64,000 nucleotides of DNA, from NCBI RefSeq assembly GCF_028656935.1, contig NZ_JAMDGZ010000035.1, positions 62,001-126,000 on the forward strand, in the 5' to 3' direction. Each line of letters opens with the position of its first letter. Position 1 is the first letter of the stretch. Under the pieces are notes generated by a model. That model ran no database searches. It was not told the DNA's origin and saw only the letters and a program-made list of their open reading frames with translations. The stretch is from Pseudomonas rubra (GTDB lineage Bacteria; Pseudomonadota; Gammaproteobacteria; Pseudomonadales; Pseudomonadaceae). The position numbers and the translations under genes are program-made. Below, one piece after another: positions 22,186 through 30,508 of this stretch.

Positions 22186-22412
22186 TGAAACTAGAAATAG
22201 CTAGAGGTCTGTTTCTGCTCGTCGCCCTGGGCGTGGCAACCGCTGCGGTGGCGGCGTGGGAAGAGCCGCGGCCGCAGATCTTCAGCAAGATCGACGCCGG
22301 CGCGCAATGCCCGTTGCCACGGGTATTAAAGCCCCAGGTCGATGCCAAGCCAGACCACGATCTGCTGTTATTGCTGTTCGGCCTGAGCCAGGGCGTTCGC
22401 GCTAGCGGTTGA
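22185..22412 (+). CDS. Small exported hypothetical protein of the colRS-war locus
   Basis: A 75-residue protein with a clear signal peptide (KLEIARGLFLLVALGVATAAVAAWEE), a short mature part with a single Cys (AGAQCPLPRVLKPQ) and a Leu-rich C-terminus (HDLLLLLFGLSQGVRASG). The ATG shares its A with the warB stop (TAATG), so translation is coupled. Its last 11 bases overlap the 3' end of the convergent RND gene. A gene in this position also exists in P. aeruginosa by my recollection. Function unknown; a periplasmic accessory of the WarAB LPS pathway is a guess from context. Confidence 0.8.
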   Translation: MKLEIARGLFLLVALGVATAAVAAWEEPRPQIFSKIDAGAQCPLPRVLKPQVDAKPDHDLLLLLFGLSQGVRASG

Positions 22413-25400
22413 GCGCTGCAGGAGCGGCCAGCAAGGTGTAGATGCACGGCAGCACGAACAGGGTGAACAGCGTGCCCACCGACATTCCGGTTGCGATCAC
22501 CGTGCCGATATCGAAGCGGCTGACTGCTCCGGCGCCAGTGGCCAGGATCAGCGGCACCATGCCAAAAACCATTGCCGCAGTAGTCATCAACACCGGGCGC
22601 AAGCGGATGGAGGCGGCTTCCTCCACTGCCTCGCGGGCGCTCAGGCCCTTCTGCACACGTAACTGGTTGGCAAACTCGACGATCAGGATACCGTGCTTGC
22701 TGATCAGCCCGATCAGGGTTACCAAGCCCACCTGGGTATAGATGTTCATGCTCGAGATACCCAGGAACAGCGGGATCAATGCCCCGCAGATCGACAGCGG
22801 CACAGTCACCAGAATTACCAGCGGGTCGCGAAAGCTCTCGAATTGGGCGGCCAACACCAAAAAGATGATCGCCAGGGCCAGGCCGAAGGTTACCCACAGG
22901 GCACTGCCCTCCTGGACAAACTGACGCGCCGCGCCGCCATAGTCAAAGCCATAGCCTTCTGGCGCTTCTTCACGGGCGATGGTACGTACGGTATCTAGCG
23001 CCTCACCCATGCTGACCATTGGAAAACCCTGGATGATCGCCGAGTTCAGCTGCTGGAACTGGTTGAGCTGGCGCGGTCGGGCGCGGTCGCTGATGCTGAT
23101 CAGGGTCGATAACGGCAGCATCTGTCCTTGCTGATTCTTCACGTAGTAGTTATTTAGCCAGTCGGGGTTGTCGCGGTAGGGGCGTTCAACCTGGGCAATG
23201 ACCTTGTAGCTGCGCCCATCGATGGTAAAGCGGTTGATCTCCGCTTCACCCAGTAGTGTTGCCAGGGTGCCGCCCAGAGCATCCATGGACACCCCCATCT
23301 GCGCGGCCTTGGCCCGGTCGATATCGACTACCACCTCGGGTTTGTCGAAGGCCAGGTCGATATCGAGGAAGGCGAACTTGCCGGAAGCCTGCGCGCGCGC
23401 TTTGACCCGTTCTGCAACCTCCAGCAATGACGCGTAGTCATTGGCGGTATTGATCACGAAGATGAACGGCAAGCCTTCGCCGGTACCGGGCAGCGAGGGT
23501 AAGTTGAAGCCAAAGATCTGCAGGCCACTGATGGCCTCAAGCTTGGCCTGGACCAGCGGCAGCAGCTCCATCTGGGTGCGCTCGCGTTCGTTCCAGGGTT
23601 TGAGCAGGAAGCCGCCGATGCCCGACTGTACACCATTGAAACCATTGATCTGGAACGACGAGTAGTACTCGGGAAACGCCTTGAATATCTGGACGAACTC
23701 GTCGGTATAGCTGTTCAGGTAGTCGAGGTTGGTCGGCTGCGGGGCGGTAGCCATCATGAAGATGACGCCCTGGTCTTCGTCCGGCGCCAACTCGTTCTTG
23801 GTGAACATCAAAAACACCGGAATCAGGCACAGCACGATCAACGCGAACACCAGCACCACCGGCCGGGTGTTGAGGGTGGCGTGGAGGATTGTCTGGTAGC
23901 GCTGCTTGAGCCGCTCGAACAACACATCCAGGCGGTGGGCCAGGCCCGTGGGGTTCTCTTCGTGACGCAGGAGCAGGGCGCACATCATTGGTGACAGGGT
24001 CAGGGCGACGATGCCAGAGATCACCACGGCGCCGGCCAGGGTCAGGGCGAACTCCTTGAACAGCGCGCCGGTAAGGCCTTCGAGAAAGCCGATTGGCGCA
24101 TAGACGGCGGCCAGGGTAATGGTCATCGACACCACCGGCATGGCGATTTCGCGTGCACCTTCCAGGGCCGCCTGGTGGGGCGATTTGCCTTCTTCGATAT
24201 GCCGGTGGATGTTTTCCACCACGACGATGGCGTCATCGACCACAAGGCCAATGGCCAGCACCATGGCCAGCAGTGTCAGCAGGTTGAGCGAATACCCCAT
24301 CAACTGCATGAAGAACAGTACGCCGATCATCGACAGCGGAATGGTGATCACCGGGATCAGCACCGAACGCAAGGCCCCTAGGAACAGGAAGACCACAACG
24401 ATGACGATCAGCACTGCTTCGACCAGGGTTTTCACCACCTCATCGATCGAGGCCTGGATGAACAGTGTCGCGTCGTAGGCAATCGAGGCTTTGAGGTTCG
24501 ATGGCAGTTGGCTTTCAAGCTCGGGCATGAGCTTGCGCACTTCCTTGATCACTTCCAGCGGGTTGGCTGCCGGGGTGGCTTTGATGCCGATGTACACCGA
24601 TGGCGTGCCATCGAAAGAGCTGACTGTGTCGTAGTTTTCCGCGCCCATTTCGACCCGTGCCACATCGCCGAGCAGCACCCGGCTGTCGCCGTTGGTCTTG
24701 AGCGGGATGTTGGCGAAGGCTTCGGCGGTTTTCAGCTCGGTGGTGGCGTTGATGCTGGTGACAATGTATTCGCCCTTGAGCTCGCCAGCGGCGGAGAGGA
24801 AGTTGTAGCCGCGCACCGCCTGGGTCACGTCATTGGCGCTCAGGCCATAGCCGGCCAGCTTCACCGGGTCGATCCACAGGCGCATGGCGAACAGCTGGTT
24901 GCCAAGGATCTCTGCCTCGGCCATGCCTGGCAGGGTCGCAAGTTTGGGCTGGATCACCCGCGACAGGTAGTCGGTGATCTGCGGGTTGCTCAGCTCGCTG
25001 CTGTAGAAGCTTACGTACATCAGTGCCGAGGCGTCGGCGGCTTCCTTGCTCAACACCGGGTCTTCGGCATCCTGGGGCAGCTTGTTCTTGACCTCGTTGG
25101 CCTTGGCCAGCAGTTCGGTGAACAATCGGTCGCTGTCCGAGCCGATACGCGCGTAGATCGAAATCACCGAGAAGTTCTGCCGGCTCACCGAGGTCATGTA
25201 GTCGATGCCTTCGGCGCTGGCCAGGCTTTGCTGCAGTGGCTGGGTGATATAGCCCTGTATGGTCTCGGCGTTGGCCCCGGGGTAGGCGGTGGTCACGGTG
25301 ATCAGGGCGTTTTCCATCTGTGGGTATTGGCGGATCGGCAGCTTGCTCCAGGCCTGCAAGCCCAGCAGTACGATCAGCAGGCTGACCACACTGGCCAGCA

Positions 25401-25434
25401 CCGGACGGCGGATGAACGGATCGGTAAAGGCCAT
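22402..25434 (-). CDS. mexW: RND efflux permease, MexW-like
   Basis: A 1010-residue proton-driven inner-membrane exporter. It opens FTDPFIRRPVLASVVSLLIVL and has the twin Asp of the proton relay in AIGLVVDDAIVVVENIHRH. It shows the 12-helix layout with two large periplasmic loops and ends FVLPCIYTLLAAPAALNR. Position and sequence fit MexW of the MexVW system (HAE-1 subgroup, multidrug). The adaptor gene precedes it by 13 bases in the same operon and no outer-membrane factor gene is present, as in mexVW, which borrows OprM. Substrates are not deducible. Confidence 0.85.
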   Translation of the reverse strand: MAFTDPFIRRPVLASVVSLLIVLLGLQAWSKLPIRQYPQMENALITVTTAYPGANAETIQGYITQPLQQSLASAEGIDYMTSVSRQNFSVISIYARIGSDSDRLFTELLAKANEVKNKLPQDAEDPVLSKEAADASALMYVSFYSSELSNPQITDYLSRVIQPKLATLPGMAEAEILGNQLFAMRLWIDPVKLAGYGLSANDVTQAVRGYNFLSAAGELKGEYIVTSINATTELKTAEAFANIPLKTNGDSRVLLGDVARVEMGAENYDTVSSFDGTPSVYIGIKATPAANPLEVIKEVRKLMPELESQLPSNLKASIAYDATLFIQASIDEVVKTLVEAVLIVIVVVFLFLGALRSVLIPVITIPLSMIGVLFFMQLMGYSLNLLTLLAMVLAIGLVVDDAIVVVENIHRHIEEGKSPHQAALEGAREIAMPVVSMTITLAAVYAPIGFLEGLTGALFKEFALTLAGAVVISGIVALTLSPMMCALLLRHEENPTGLAHRLDVLFERLKQRYQTILHATLNTRPVVLVFALIVLCLIPVFLMFTKNELAPDEDQGVIFMMATAPQPTNLDYLNSYTDEFVQIFKAFPEYYSSFQINGFNGVQSGIGGFLLKPWNERERTQMELLPLVQAKLEAISGLQIFGFNLPSLPGTGEGLPFIFVINTANDYASLLEVAERVKARAQASGKFAFLDIDLAFDKPEVVVDIDRAKAAQMGVSMDALGGTLATLLGEAEINRFTIDGRSYKVIAQVERPYRDNPDWLNNYYVKNQQGQMLPLSTLISISDRARPRQLNQFQQLNSAIIQGFPMVSMGEALDTVRTIAREEAPEGYGFDYGGAARQFVQEGSALWVTFGLALAIIFLVLAAQFESFRDPLVILVTVPLSICGALIPLFLGISSMNIYTQVGLVTLIGLISKHGILIVEFANQLRVQKGLSAREAVEEAASIRLRPVLMTTAAMVFGMVPLILATGAGAVSRFDIGTVIATGMSVGTLFTLFVLPCIYTLLAAPAALNR

Positions 25435-25447
25435 GACGGTTCCTTGA

Positions 25448-26590
25448 TCAGTTGCCGCGCGGCGGGCTGGTTGGCGCTTGCAGGGCCTTATCCGGGCTGA
25501 TGCTGATCGAGGCGCCCTGGGTCAGTTTCAGTTGGCCAGCGGTGACTACGGTTTCGCCAGCCTTGAGACCTTTGTGGACGACCACCAGGCCATCACGGCG
25601 TTCGCCGGTTTCAACGAAGCGGCGTTCGGCTATGAGGGGCGGCTGGACCTGGGTGTTGTCTTCGGCCTTTTCAGCCTCCTTCGGCACCGCGACATACACC
25701 GAGTTGCCATACAGGGTGTAGGTCACTGCGCTTTCCGGCACCACCACCTGCGGCTGCGGGTCGGGCAACAGCACCTGCAGGCTGGTGAACATGCCCGGTA
25801 GCAGCTTGCCGTCGGGGTTGGCCAGGGTGGCGCGGACCTGCACGTTGCGAGTGCTGTCTTCGACCTTGGGGTTGATAGCGCTGATGCTGCCGGGGAAATG
25901 TTCCTGCGGGTAGGCGGCAACATTGACCAGCACCTGCTGGCCGATGCTTAGCCTGGGGATCGATTGTTCCGGGACGAAAAAGTCGACATAGAGGCTGCTC
26001 AGGTCCTGCAGGGTGGCGATGACCGTACCGCTGGCCAGGTAATCGCCGACGTCCACCTGGCGGATGCCGATGGTGCCGTTGAAAGGCGCATTGATGCTTT
26101 TTTTCGCCAGTGCCGCCTTGAGTTGCTCGACCACCGCCTTGTTGCGCTTGAACTGTGCGCTCAACCGATCGAACTCACCCCTGGAAATGGCCTGGCTGCC
26201 GACCAGTTGGCTGCCGCGGTTGTAGTCGACCTGAGCCAGGCCCAGGTCGGCCAGGGCGGTACCCAGCAGTGCGGTTTCGACATCGCTGTCCAGTTGCAGC
26301 AACTGCTGGCCCTTGCTGACCTTCTGCCCGGACTCGAACAGCAGGGCTTTGACTGTGCCTGCGATTTCCAGACTCAGGTCGACCCCTTGCAGCGCCTTGA
26401 GGCTACCGACTGCAGGCAGACGGTTCTGCCAGACGCGCTCGCTGGCCTCGGTCGCCGCTACACTGATCGCAGGCTTGGGGACCGAGAACAACTGGATTTG
26501 CTGATAGATGGTAAAGGCCTTGTAGCCCCCCAGAATCAGCACGAGCAACAGGACAACACCCAACATGATCAGCATGCGGCGGCGCAGCAT
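25448..26590 (-). CDS. mexV: RND periplasmic adaptor (membrane fusion protein), MexV-like
   Basis: A 380-residue adaptor. The N-terminal anchor is MLIMLGVVLLLVLILGGY. A lipoyl/barrel-sandwich half follows (LSLEIAGTVKALLFESGQKVSKGQQLLQLD), then a short helical hairpin (ADLGLAQVDYNRGSQLVGSQAISRGEFDRL) and the second lipoyl half (INAPFNGTIGIRQVDVGDYL). The beta-barrel and membrane-proximal domains complete it. It lacks a lipobox, so it is anchored by the uncleaved helix. ATG at 26590 has AAGGAA just upstream. It is first gene of a two-gene operon with the permease. Confidence 0.85.
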   Translation of the reverse strand: MLRRRMLIMLGVVLLLVLILGGYKAFTIYQQIQLFSVPKPAISVAATEASERVWQNRLPAVGSLKALQGVDLSLEIAGTVKALLFESGQKVSKGQQLLQLDSDVETALLGTALADLGLAQVDYNRGSQLVGSQAISRGEFDRLSAQFKRNKAVVEQLKAALAKKSINAPFNGTIGIRQVDVGDYLASGTVIATLQDLSSLYVDFFVPEQSIPRLSIGQQVLVNVAAYPQEHFPGSISAINPKVEDSTRNVQVRATLANPDGKLLPGMFTSLQVLLPDPQPQVVVPESAVTYTLYGNSVYVAVPKEAEKAEDNTQVQPPLIAERRFVETGERRDGLVVVHKGLKAGETVVTAGQLKLTQGASISISPDKALQAPTSPPRGN

Positions 26591-26715
26591 AGTCCAGTTC
26601 CTTGGAAACTCGTTATTGTTCGTTTGGCACGACAACGGGCGTTCCTGCCCACGTGCGCTGTAGCCGAATAGTACTCTGTTGACCGGGGCAGGGAAGCCTG
26701 TGTTCCAGGCTATTT

Positions 26716-27813
26716 TCAGGCCAGATGCAGGTGGTTGTCCCAGAGCCCCGAAGGCAGTTGCAGCGGCTGGCCGATCAACTCGCTTTTGCGGCAATCGTAC
26801 AGGCGGCAACGGCCCTGGCCGGAGGTCACGACAAAGCCATCTGCCACGGCGCCGACCCCGGCGCAATCTGGCATAGGGGCGTCCAGGCGTACTTGGCCGC
26901 TGTCCAGGTCCCAGATAAACAGGCGGTTGGCCCGGGGCGCCGTCAGGGCGACCAGGCGTAATTGGTTATGAACGGCGACGCTGGCCGTGTAGTGGGCCAT
27001 TGACTGCAACTGCTGCTCGGGCACCGGGAAGGCTGTGAACGCCTGGCCCGGCCGCTTGATCGCCAGCAGCTCGGCGGTGTCGTGGCTGGCGCCCATGTAC
27101 TGCTGGCCGGCGACGATGGTGCCATCGGCGGCAATTGCCAGGTGGCGCACGCTGTTCATTTGCTGGCTGAGCAGCTCTTTGCTCAGCAGGGTGCCGTCGC
27201 GCTGCATCAGCACCAGGCTTGGCTGCATGGCATCGAGGTTCATCTCCACCCGGCTTTCGGCCTCGGTGCGGATGCCGCCGTTGGCCACCACCAGGGTTTC
27301 GCCGTCAGGCATCCACGACACCTGGTGCGGGCCGATGCCATGGGTGGAGATTTCGCCGGTATGGTTCAGACGCTCGCCGTCGAAGCGGTAGACACCGAGT
27401 ACGCCGCGACCAGGGTCGGTGGTGTCGTTCTCTGTGGCGTACAGCCACTCACCGCTCTTGTGGATCACCGCATGGCCGTAGAAATGCCGGTTCGGCTGCG
27501 AGGCGATGGTCTGCAGCAAGCGTCCGTCGCGCAGGTCGATCAGGTAGCTCTCGGTGCCGGGGCGACGGGCGACGAACAGGGCAATCGGCTGCTCGGGATG
27601 GTTGATGATGTCGTGGCAACGCTGGCCCACCTGGGTGGCGAACACCTGAGTACCGTCCAGGCGGTAGCCAACGGCGTAGTGCCTGCCGTCGCCATCGTCG
27701 CGCGCCGAGAGCAGCAGCGGTGTACCGCTCTTGTTGCGAAACAGGGTCCAGCCGCCGAGGGTGAGGGCGCTGAGCACAACGCTACCGAGTTTGAGAGCCT
27801 GGCGTCGCAACAT
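26716..27813 (-). CDS. DUF1513 exported beta-propeller-like protein
   Basis: A 365-residue protein with an export signal RRQALKLGSVVLSALTLGGW. The RR-x-x-x-L-K start resembles a Tat signal. The body has repeated WD/propeller-like strands such as VGYRLDGTQVFATQVGQRCHDI, HFYGHAVIHKSGEWLYATEND and GPHQVSWMPDGETLVVANGG. The family is uncharacterised but is regularly last in clusters with imelysins and di-heme cytochrome-like proteins, implying a role in periplasmic iron handling. It starts 2 bases after the upstream imelysin stop. Confidence 0.85.
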   Translation of the reverse strand: MLRRQALKLGSVVLSALTLGGWTLFRNKSGTPLLLSARDDGDGRHYAVGYRLDGTQVFATQVGQRCHDIINHPEQPIALFVARRPGTESYLIDLRDGRLLQTIASQPNRHFYGHAVIHKSGEWLYATENDTTDPGRGVLGVYRFDGERLNHTGEISTHGIGPHQVSWMPDGETLVVANGGIRTEAESRVEMNLDAMQPSLVLMQRDGTLLSKELLSQQMNSVRHLAIAADGTIVAGQQYMGASHDTAELLAIKRPGQAFTAFPVPEQQLQSMAHYTASVAVHNQLRLVALTAPRANRLFIWDLDSGQVRLDAPMPDCAGVGAVADGFVVTSGQGRCRLYDCRKSELIGQPLQLPSGLWDNHLHLA

Positions 27814-27815
27814 GA

Positions 27816-28880
27816 TCAGTCACCGTCGTTGGCGTTGAAGCCCAGCTGAATGCCCAGCGCCTTGGCCAGTTCGCCTTCGTGCAGGCGGTGGACGACGTTG
27901 AGGCTGTCGTAAAGAGTGTTGAGCTGCTGGCGACCGGCTTCGTCGTCGAGCAACTCACCCAGGCTCTTCTGGTTGCTGGCCAGCAGCTTGATCGAGTCAG
28001 CGTAGGCGGCGTCGATCTTGTCGGCCAGGGCTTGTTGGTCTTTGCCCAGCAGGCCGCGCAGGCCCTTGTTATCGACCCCGACCCAGACGGTCTGGGCGGC
28101 GATCAGGCTGGCTTCCAGGCTCTTCAGCGAGGTGTGGCTGCGCCAGGCTTCTGCCTGCAGTGGTTGTGGGATGCCCTTGCTCAGGCGGCCCATGGGCGCG
28201 CCAAGCTTCTTCTTCAGGGTGTCCAGGGCGGTGACCTGGGCGCGCAGCAGGTCGGCGATGGCCTCGTGGGAATCGGCATAGCGCTGGTTGGGGAACTTGG
28301 TCATCTGCGCGAGCATGCCGTCGGTGCTGTTCCAGCCCTTGAGGATTTCCTCGGCCAGAGTCTTCTGGTGTTCGCCGATGGCCACCAGCAGTGGGCAGTA
28401 GCGGGCTTTCTGTTCGGCGTTGGCAGTGTCTGGCTTGCTGTCGAAGAGAATGTATTCGTAAGCCGACAGGCCGCGCACAACAACGCTGGATTTGCCCAGG
28501 GTCTGAGCATCGACCGGCGTGTCAGCGTTGACCAGTTGCTCGACCTGGCGGCCAACCAGGTTCTTCTTGTCGGGCCAGAACTGCACCTGCCAGGCGCGGT
28601 TGCCTTCGGCCAGCGGGCCGATCAACAGTGGTTGCAGCTCGGCCCAGGCTTTTTGCGCGTGGAGGTAGTCGGCGCGGGCTGTGGCCAGATCGGCCTTGCC
28701 TTCACAGAAGGCCAGGGCGCTGACGGCCAGTTGCCGGTCAGCTTCGACCCAGCGGCTGTAGGTCGGCAGGATCACCTGTTTGGCGATCGCCGCCGAGGTC
28801 ACCGCTTGTGGGTCTTGCGGCGAGCAGGCGCCAAGGGCGAGGGCGGCAAGGCTGGTGAACAACAGTTTGGGACGGAACAT
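27816..28880 (-). CDS. Imelysin-family lipoprotein with degenerate signature
   Basis: A 354-residue lipoprotein (lipobox LALGACSP). It has the imelysin/EfeO-like fold: SRWVEADRQLAVSALAFC near the N-terminus, then RAWQVQFWPDKKNLVGRQV. The signature helix reads RGLSAYEYILFD, where the family GxHxxE has become GxSAYE: the Glu is kept and the His is lost. Its partner IcmP in the same cluster keeps the motif. Imelysins such as IrpA and EfeO are implicated in iron uptake. It sits 15 bases after the di-heme gene and 2 bases before the DUF1513 gene, so it is operonic. Confidence 0.88.
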   Translation of the reverse strand: MFRPKLLFTSLAALALGACSPQDPQAVTSAAIAKQVILPTYSRWVEADRQLAVSALAFCEGKADLATARADYLHAQKAWAELQPLLIGPLAEGNRAWQVQFWPDKKNLVGRQVEQLVNADTPVDAQTLGKSSVVVRGLSAYEYILFDSKPDTANAEQKARYCPLLVAIGEHQKTLAEEILKGWNSTDGMLAQMTKFPNQRYADSHEAIADLLRAQVTALDTLKKKLGAPMGRLSKGIPQPLQAEAWRSHTSLKSLEASLIAAQTVWVGVDNKGLRGLLGKDQQALADKIDAAYADSIKLLASNQKSLGELLDDEAGRQQLNTLYDSLNVVHRLHEGELAKALGIQLGFNANDGD

Positions 28881-28895
28881 GCCCGGCTCCTTTGC

Positions 28896-30323
28896 TTAAA
28901 GTGAATTCAGAAAGGCCAGCAACGCGGCGCGCTGCTCGGCATTGAAGGTCAGTACATGCTGCTTGGCCGCCTCGGCCTCGCCGCCGTGCCAGAGCACGGC
29001 TTCGAGCAGGTTGCGGGCGCGGCCATCGTGAAGGAACTGGGTGTGACCGCTGACAGTCTCGTTCAAGCCGATGCCCCACAGCGGCGGGGTGCGCCAGTCC
29101 AGGCCGCTAGCGGCGAACTCGCTGCGGTTGTCCGCCAGGCCCGGGCCCATGTCATGCAGCAGCAGGTCGCTGTAGGGGCGAATCAGCTGGTTGGCCAGCT
29201 CCGGCTCGGCGGCGTCGCTGGCCGTGGTGAATTGCGGGGTGTGGCAGCTTTGGCAACCGGCCTGGTGAAACAGGTTCTTGCCCGCCAGCACCTGGGTCGA
29301 GTCGACATCCTTGCGCATCGGCACGGCGAGATTACGGGTGTAGAACAGCACCAGGCGCAGGATGTTGTCACTGACTTCCTGCTCGCCATTGGCACCGTTG
29401 CCATTGGGTGCGTTCAGGCAGTCGGTTTGCGCCTGGGTGCAATCGTCCATAGGCCGAAGGCTGGTGGTCAGGCCCATGTCGCCGGAGAAGGCGTGGACAT
29501 TCTGCTGGTTGAGGTTCGGCTGCCCGGCCTTCCAGCCAAAGCGCCCGAGCACAGTCTTGCCCTGGGCATCGTCCCACACCTGGTTGGCACGGCCACGGAT
29601 GCCATCGCCGTTACGATCATCCGGATCGGCATTGGCCAGGATCGCCGCCTCGGGGATGGCCTCAAGCAGGCCCAGGCCAATCATCGGCGGGGCGATGCGG
29701 GCCGAGAAGCGTGTGTCCGGGTGCATGGCGCCATAGCCTAGCTGCGTGATTTGCAGCCGGGGCTTGCGCAGCTCGACTGTGGTGCCGTCCTTGAAGGTGA
29801 CCTGCCGGGGCTCGTATTCGACCCGGACCTTGCCTTCCGGGGCGACACCGGGCACCGCCATGTCTTGCAACTGACCGCCGTAAACTGGCTCTGGAACGAT
29901 ACCCAGCTGCTCGATGATTTTGGCGTATTGCGGCTGGTCGGGGATCGACAGGCGTACCAGCATGGACACCGCGTTCGTCGCGTTTGGGCCGGGCGGGTGG
30001 CCGCGGCCATCCTTGATGTGGCAGTTCTGGCAGGCGTTGGTATTGAACAACGGGCCGAGGCCGTCGCGGGCGGTGGTGGTCGACGGGGCGATCACCCAGG
30101 GATTGCGGAAGAAGCTGTTACCGACACTGAAGTCCAGGCGTCGGCTCGGCGCCAGGTTGGCCGAGGGCATGGAGTAGGCATTCTGGTCGCGCTTGTTCAC
30201 TGTCGCCTTGCCACCGGCCAGTGCTTCACCGGGCTCGGCCTGGGTGAATCGCGGGGCGTCGTCGCAACCGGCCAGGAACAGGGCCAGAAGCAGGGGACTG
30301 AGGCGGGGAAGCAACGAGGACAT
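28896..30323 (-). CDS. Di-heme cytochrome c peroxidase-like / DUF1111 thiol-oxidoreductase-type lipoprotein
   Basis: A 475-residue lipoprotein (lipobox LFLAGCDD) with two c-type haem sites: NACQNCHIKDGRGHPPG (about residue 97) and AGCQSCHTPQF (about 355). It has the DUF1111 layout, including PWVIAPSTTTARDGLGPLFN and GHTQFLHDGRARNLLEAVLWHGGEAE. It is probably an outer-membrane-anchored or periplasmic electron-transfer protein. It heads the transcription unit with the downstream imelysin and DUF1513 genes. The ATG at 30323 is preferred to a TTG one codon earlier. A link to iron reduction or oxidation is inference from the neighbours. Confidence 0.87.
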   Translation of the reverse strand: MSSLLPRLSPLLLALFLAGCDDAPRFTQAEPGEALAGGKATVNKRDQNAYSMPSANLAPSRRLDFSVGNSFFRNPWVIAPSTTTARDGLGPLFNTNACQNCHIKDGRGHPPGPNATNAVSMLVRLSIPDQPQYAKIIEQLGIVPEPVYGGQLQDMAVPGVAPEGKVRVEYEPRQVTFKDGTTVELRKPRLQITQLGYGAMHPDTRFSARIAPPMIGLGLLEAIPEAAILANADPDDRNGDGIRGRANQVWDDAQGKTVLGRFGWKAGQPNLNQQNVHAFSGDMGLTTSLRPMDDCTQAQTDCLNAPNGNGANGEQEVSDNILRLVLFYTRNLAVPMRKDVDSTQVLAGKNLFHQAGCQSCHTPQFTTASDAAEPELANQLIRPYSDLLLHDMGPGLADNRSEFAASGLDWRTPPLWGIGLNETVSGHTQFLHDGRARNLLEAVLWHGGEAEAAKQHVLTFNAEQRAALLAFLNSL

Positions 30324-30416
30324 CAATGATCCTGGGGCTTGGGCAAAAACCGGCGTGCAAGCTTAGCAGGGTCGGGGTAATTGAATAAGAGGGATTTGCG
30401 TTTGCTTGATGAAATC

Positions 30417-30457
30417 TGTGGGAGCGGCGATGCGTCGACCCGACTTGCCCCGCGATG
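30417..30457. repeat. Diverged REP element
   Basis: TGTGGGAGCGGCGATGCGTC followed by GACTTGCCCCGCGATG: outer arms of the Pseudomonas REP with an altered centre. It lies between icmP and the di-heme gene. Confidence 0.7.
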
Positions 30458-30465
30458 CTGTAAAT

Positions 30466-30494
30466 GAAAAAGGCGACCCGAAGGCCGCCTCTTT
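30466..30494 (-). terminator. Terminator downstream of icmP
   Basis: On the minus strand AGGCG, a short loop, then CGCCT followed by TTTTTC forms a hairpin plus T-run about 15 bases after the icmP stop. It separates icmP from the downstream di-heme operon. Confidence 0.7.
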
Positions 30495-30508
30495 AAACCG
30501 CTGCCGAA

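Noticed and set aside
30327-30416. Second Fur box upstream of the di-heme gene
   Set aside because: AT-rich segments here match the consensus only weakly, no better than background.
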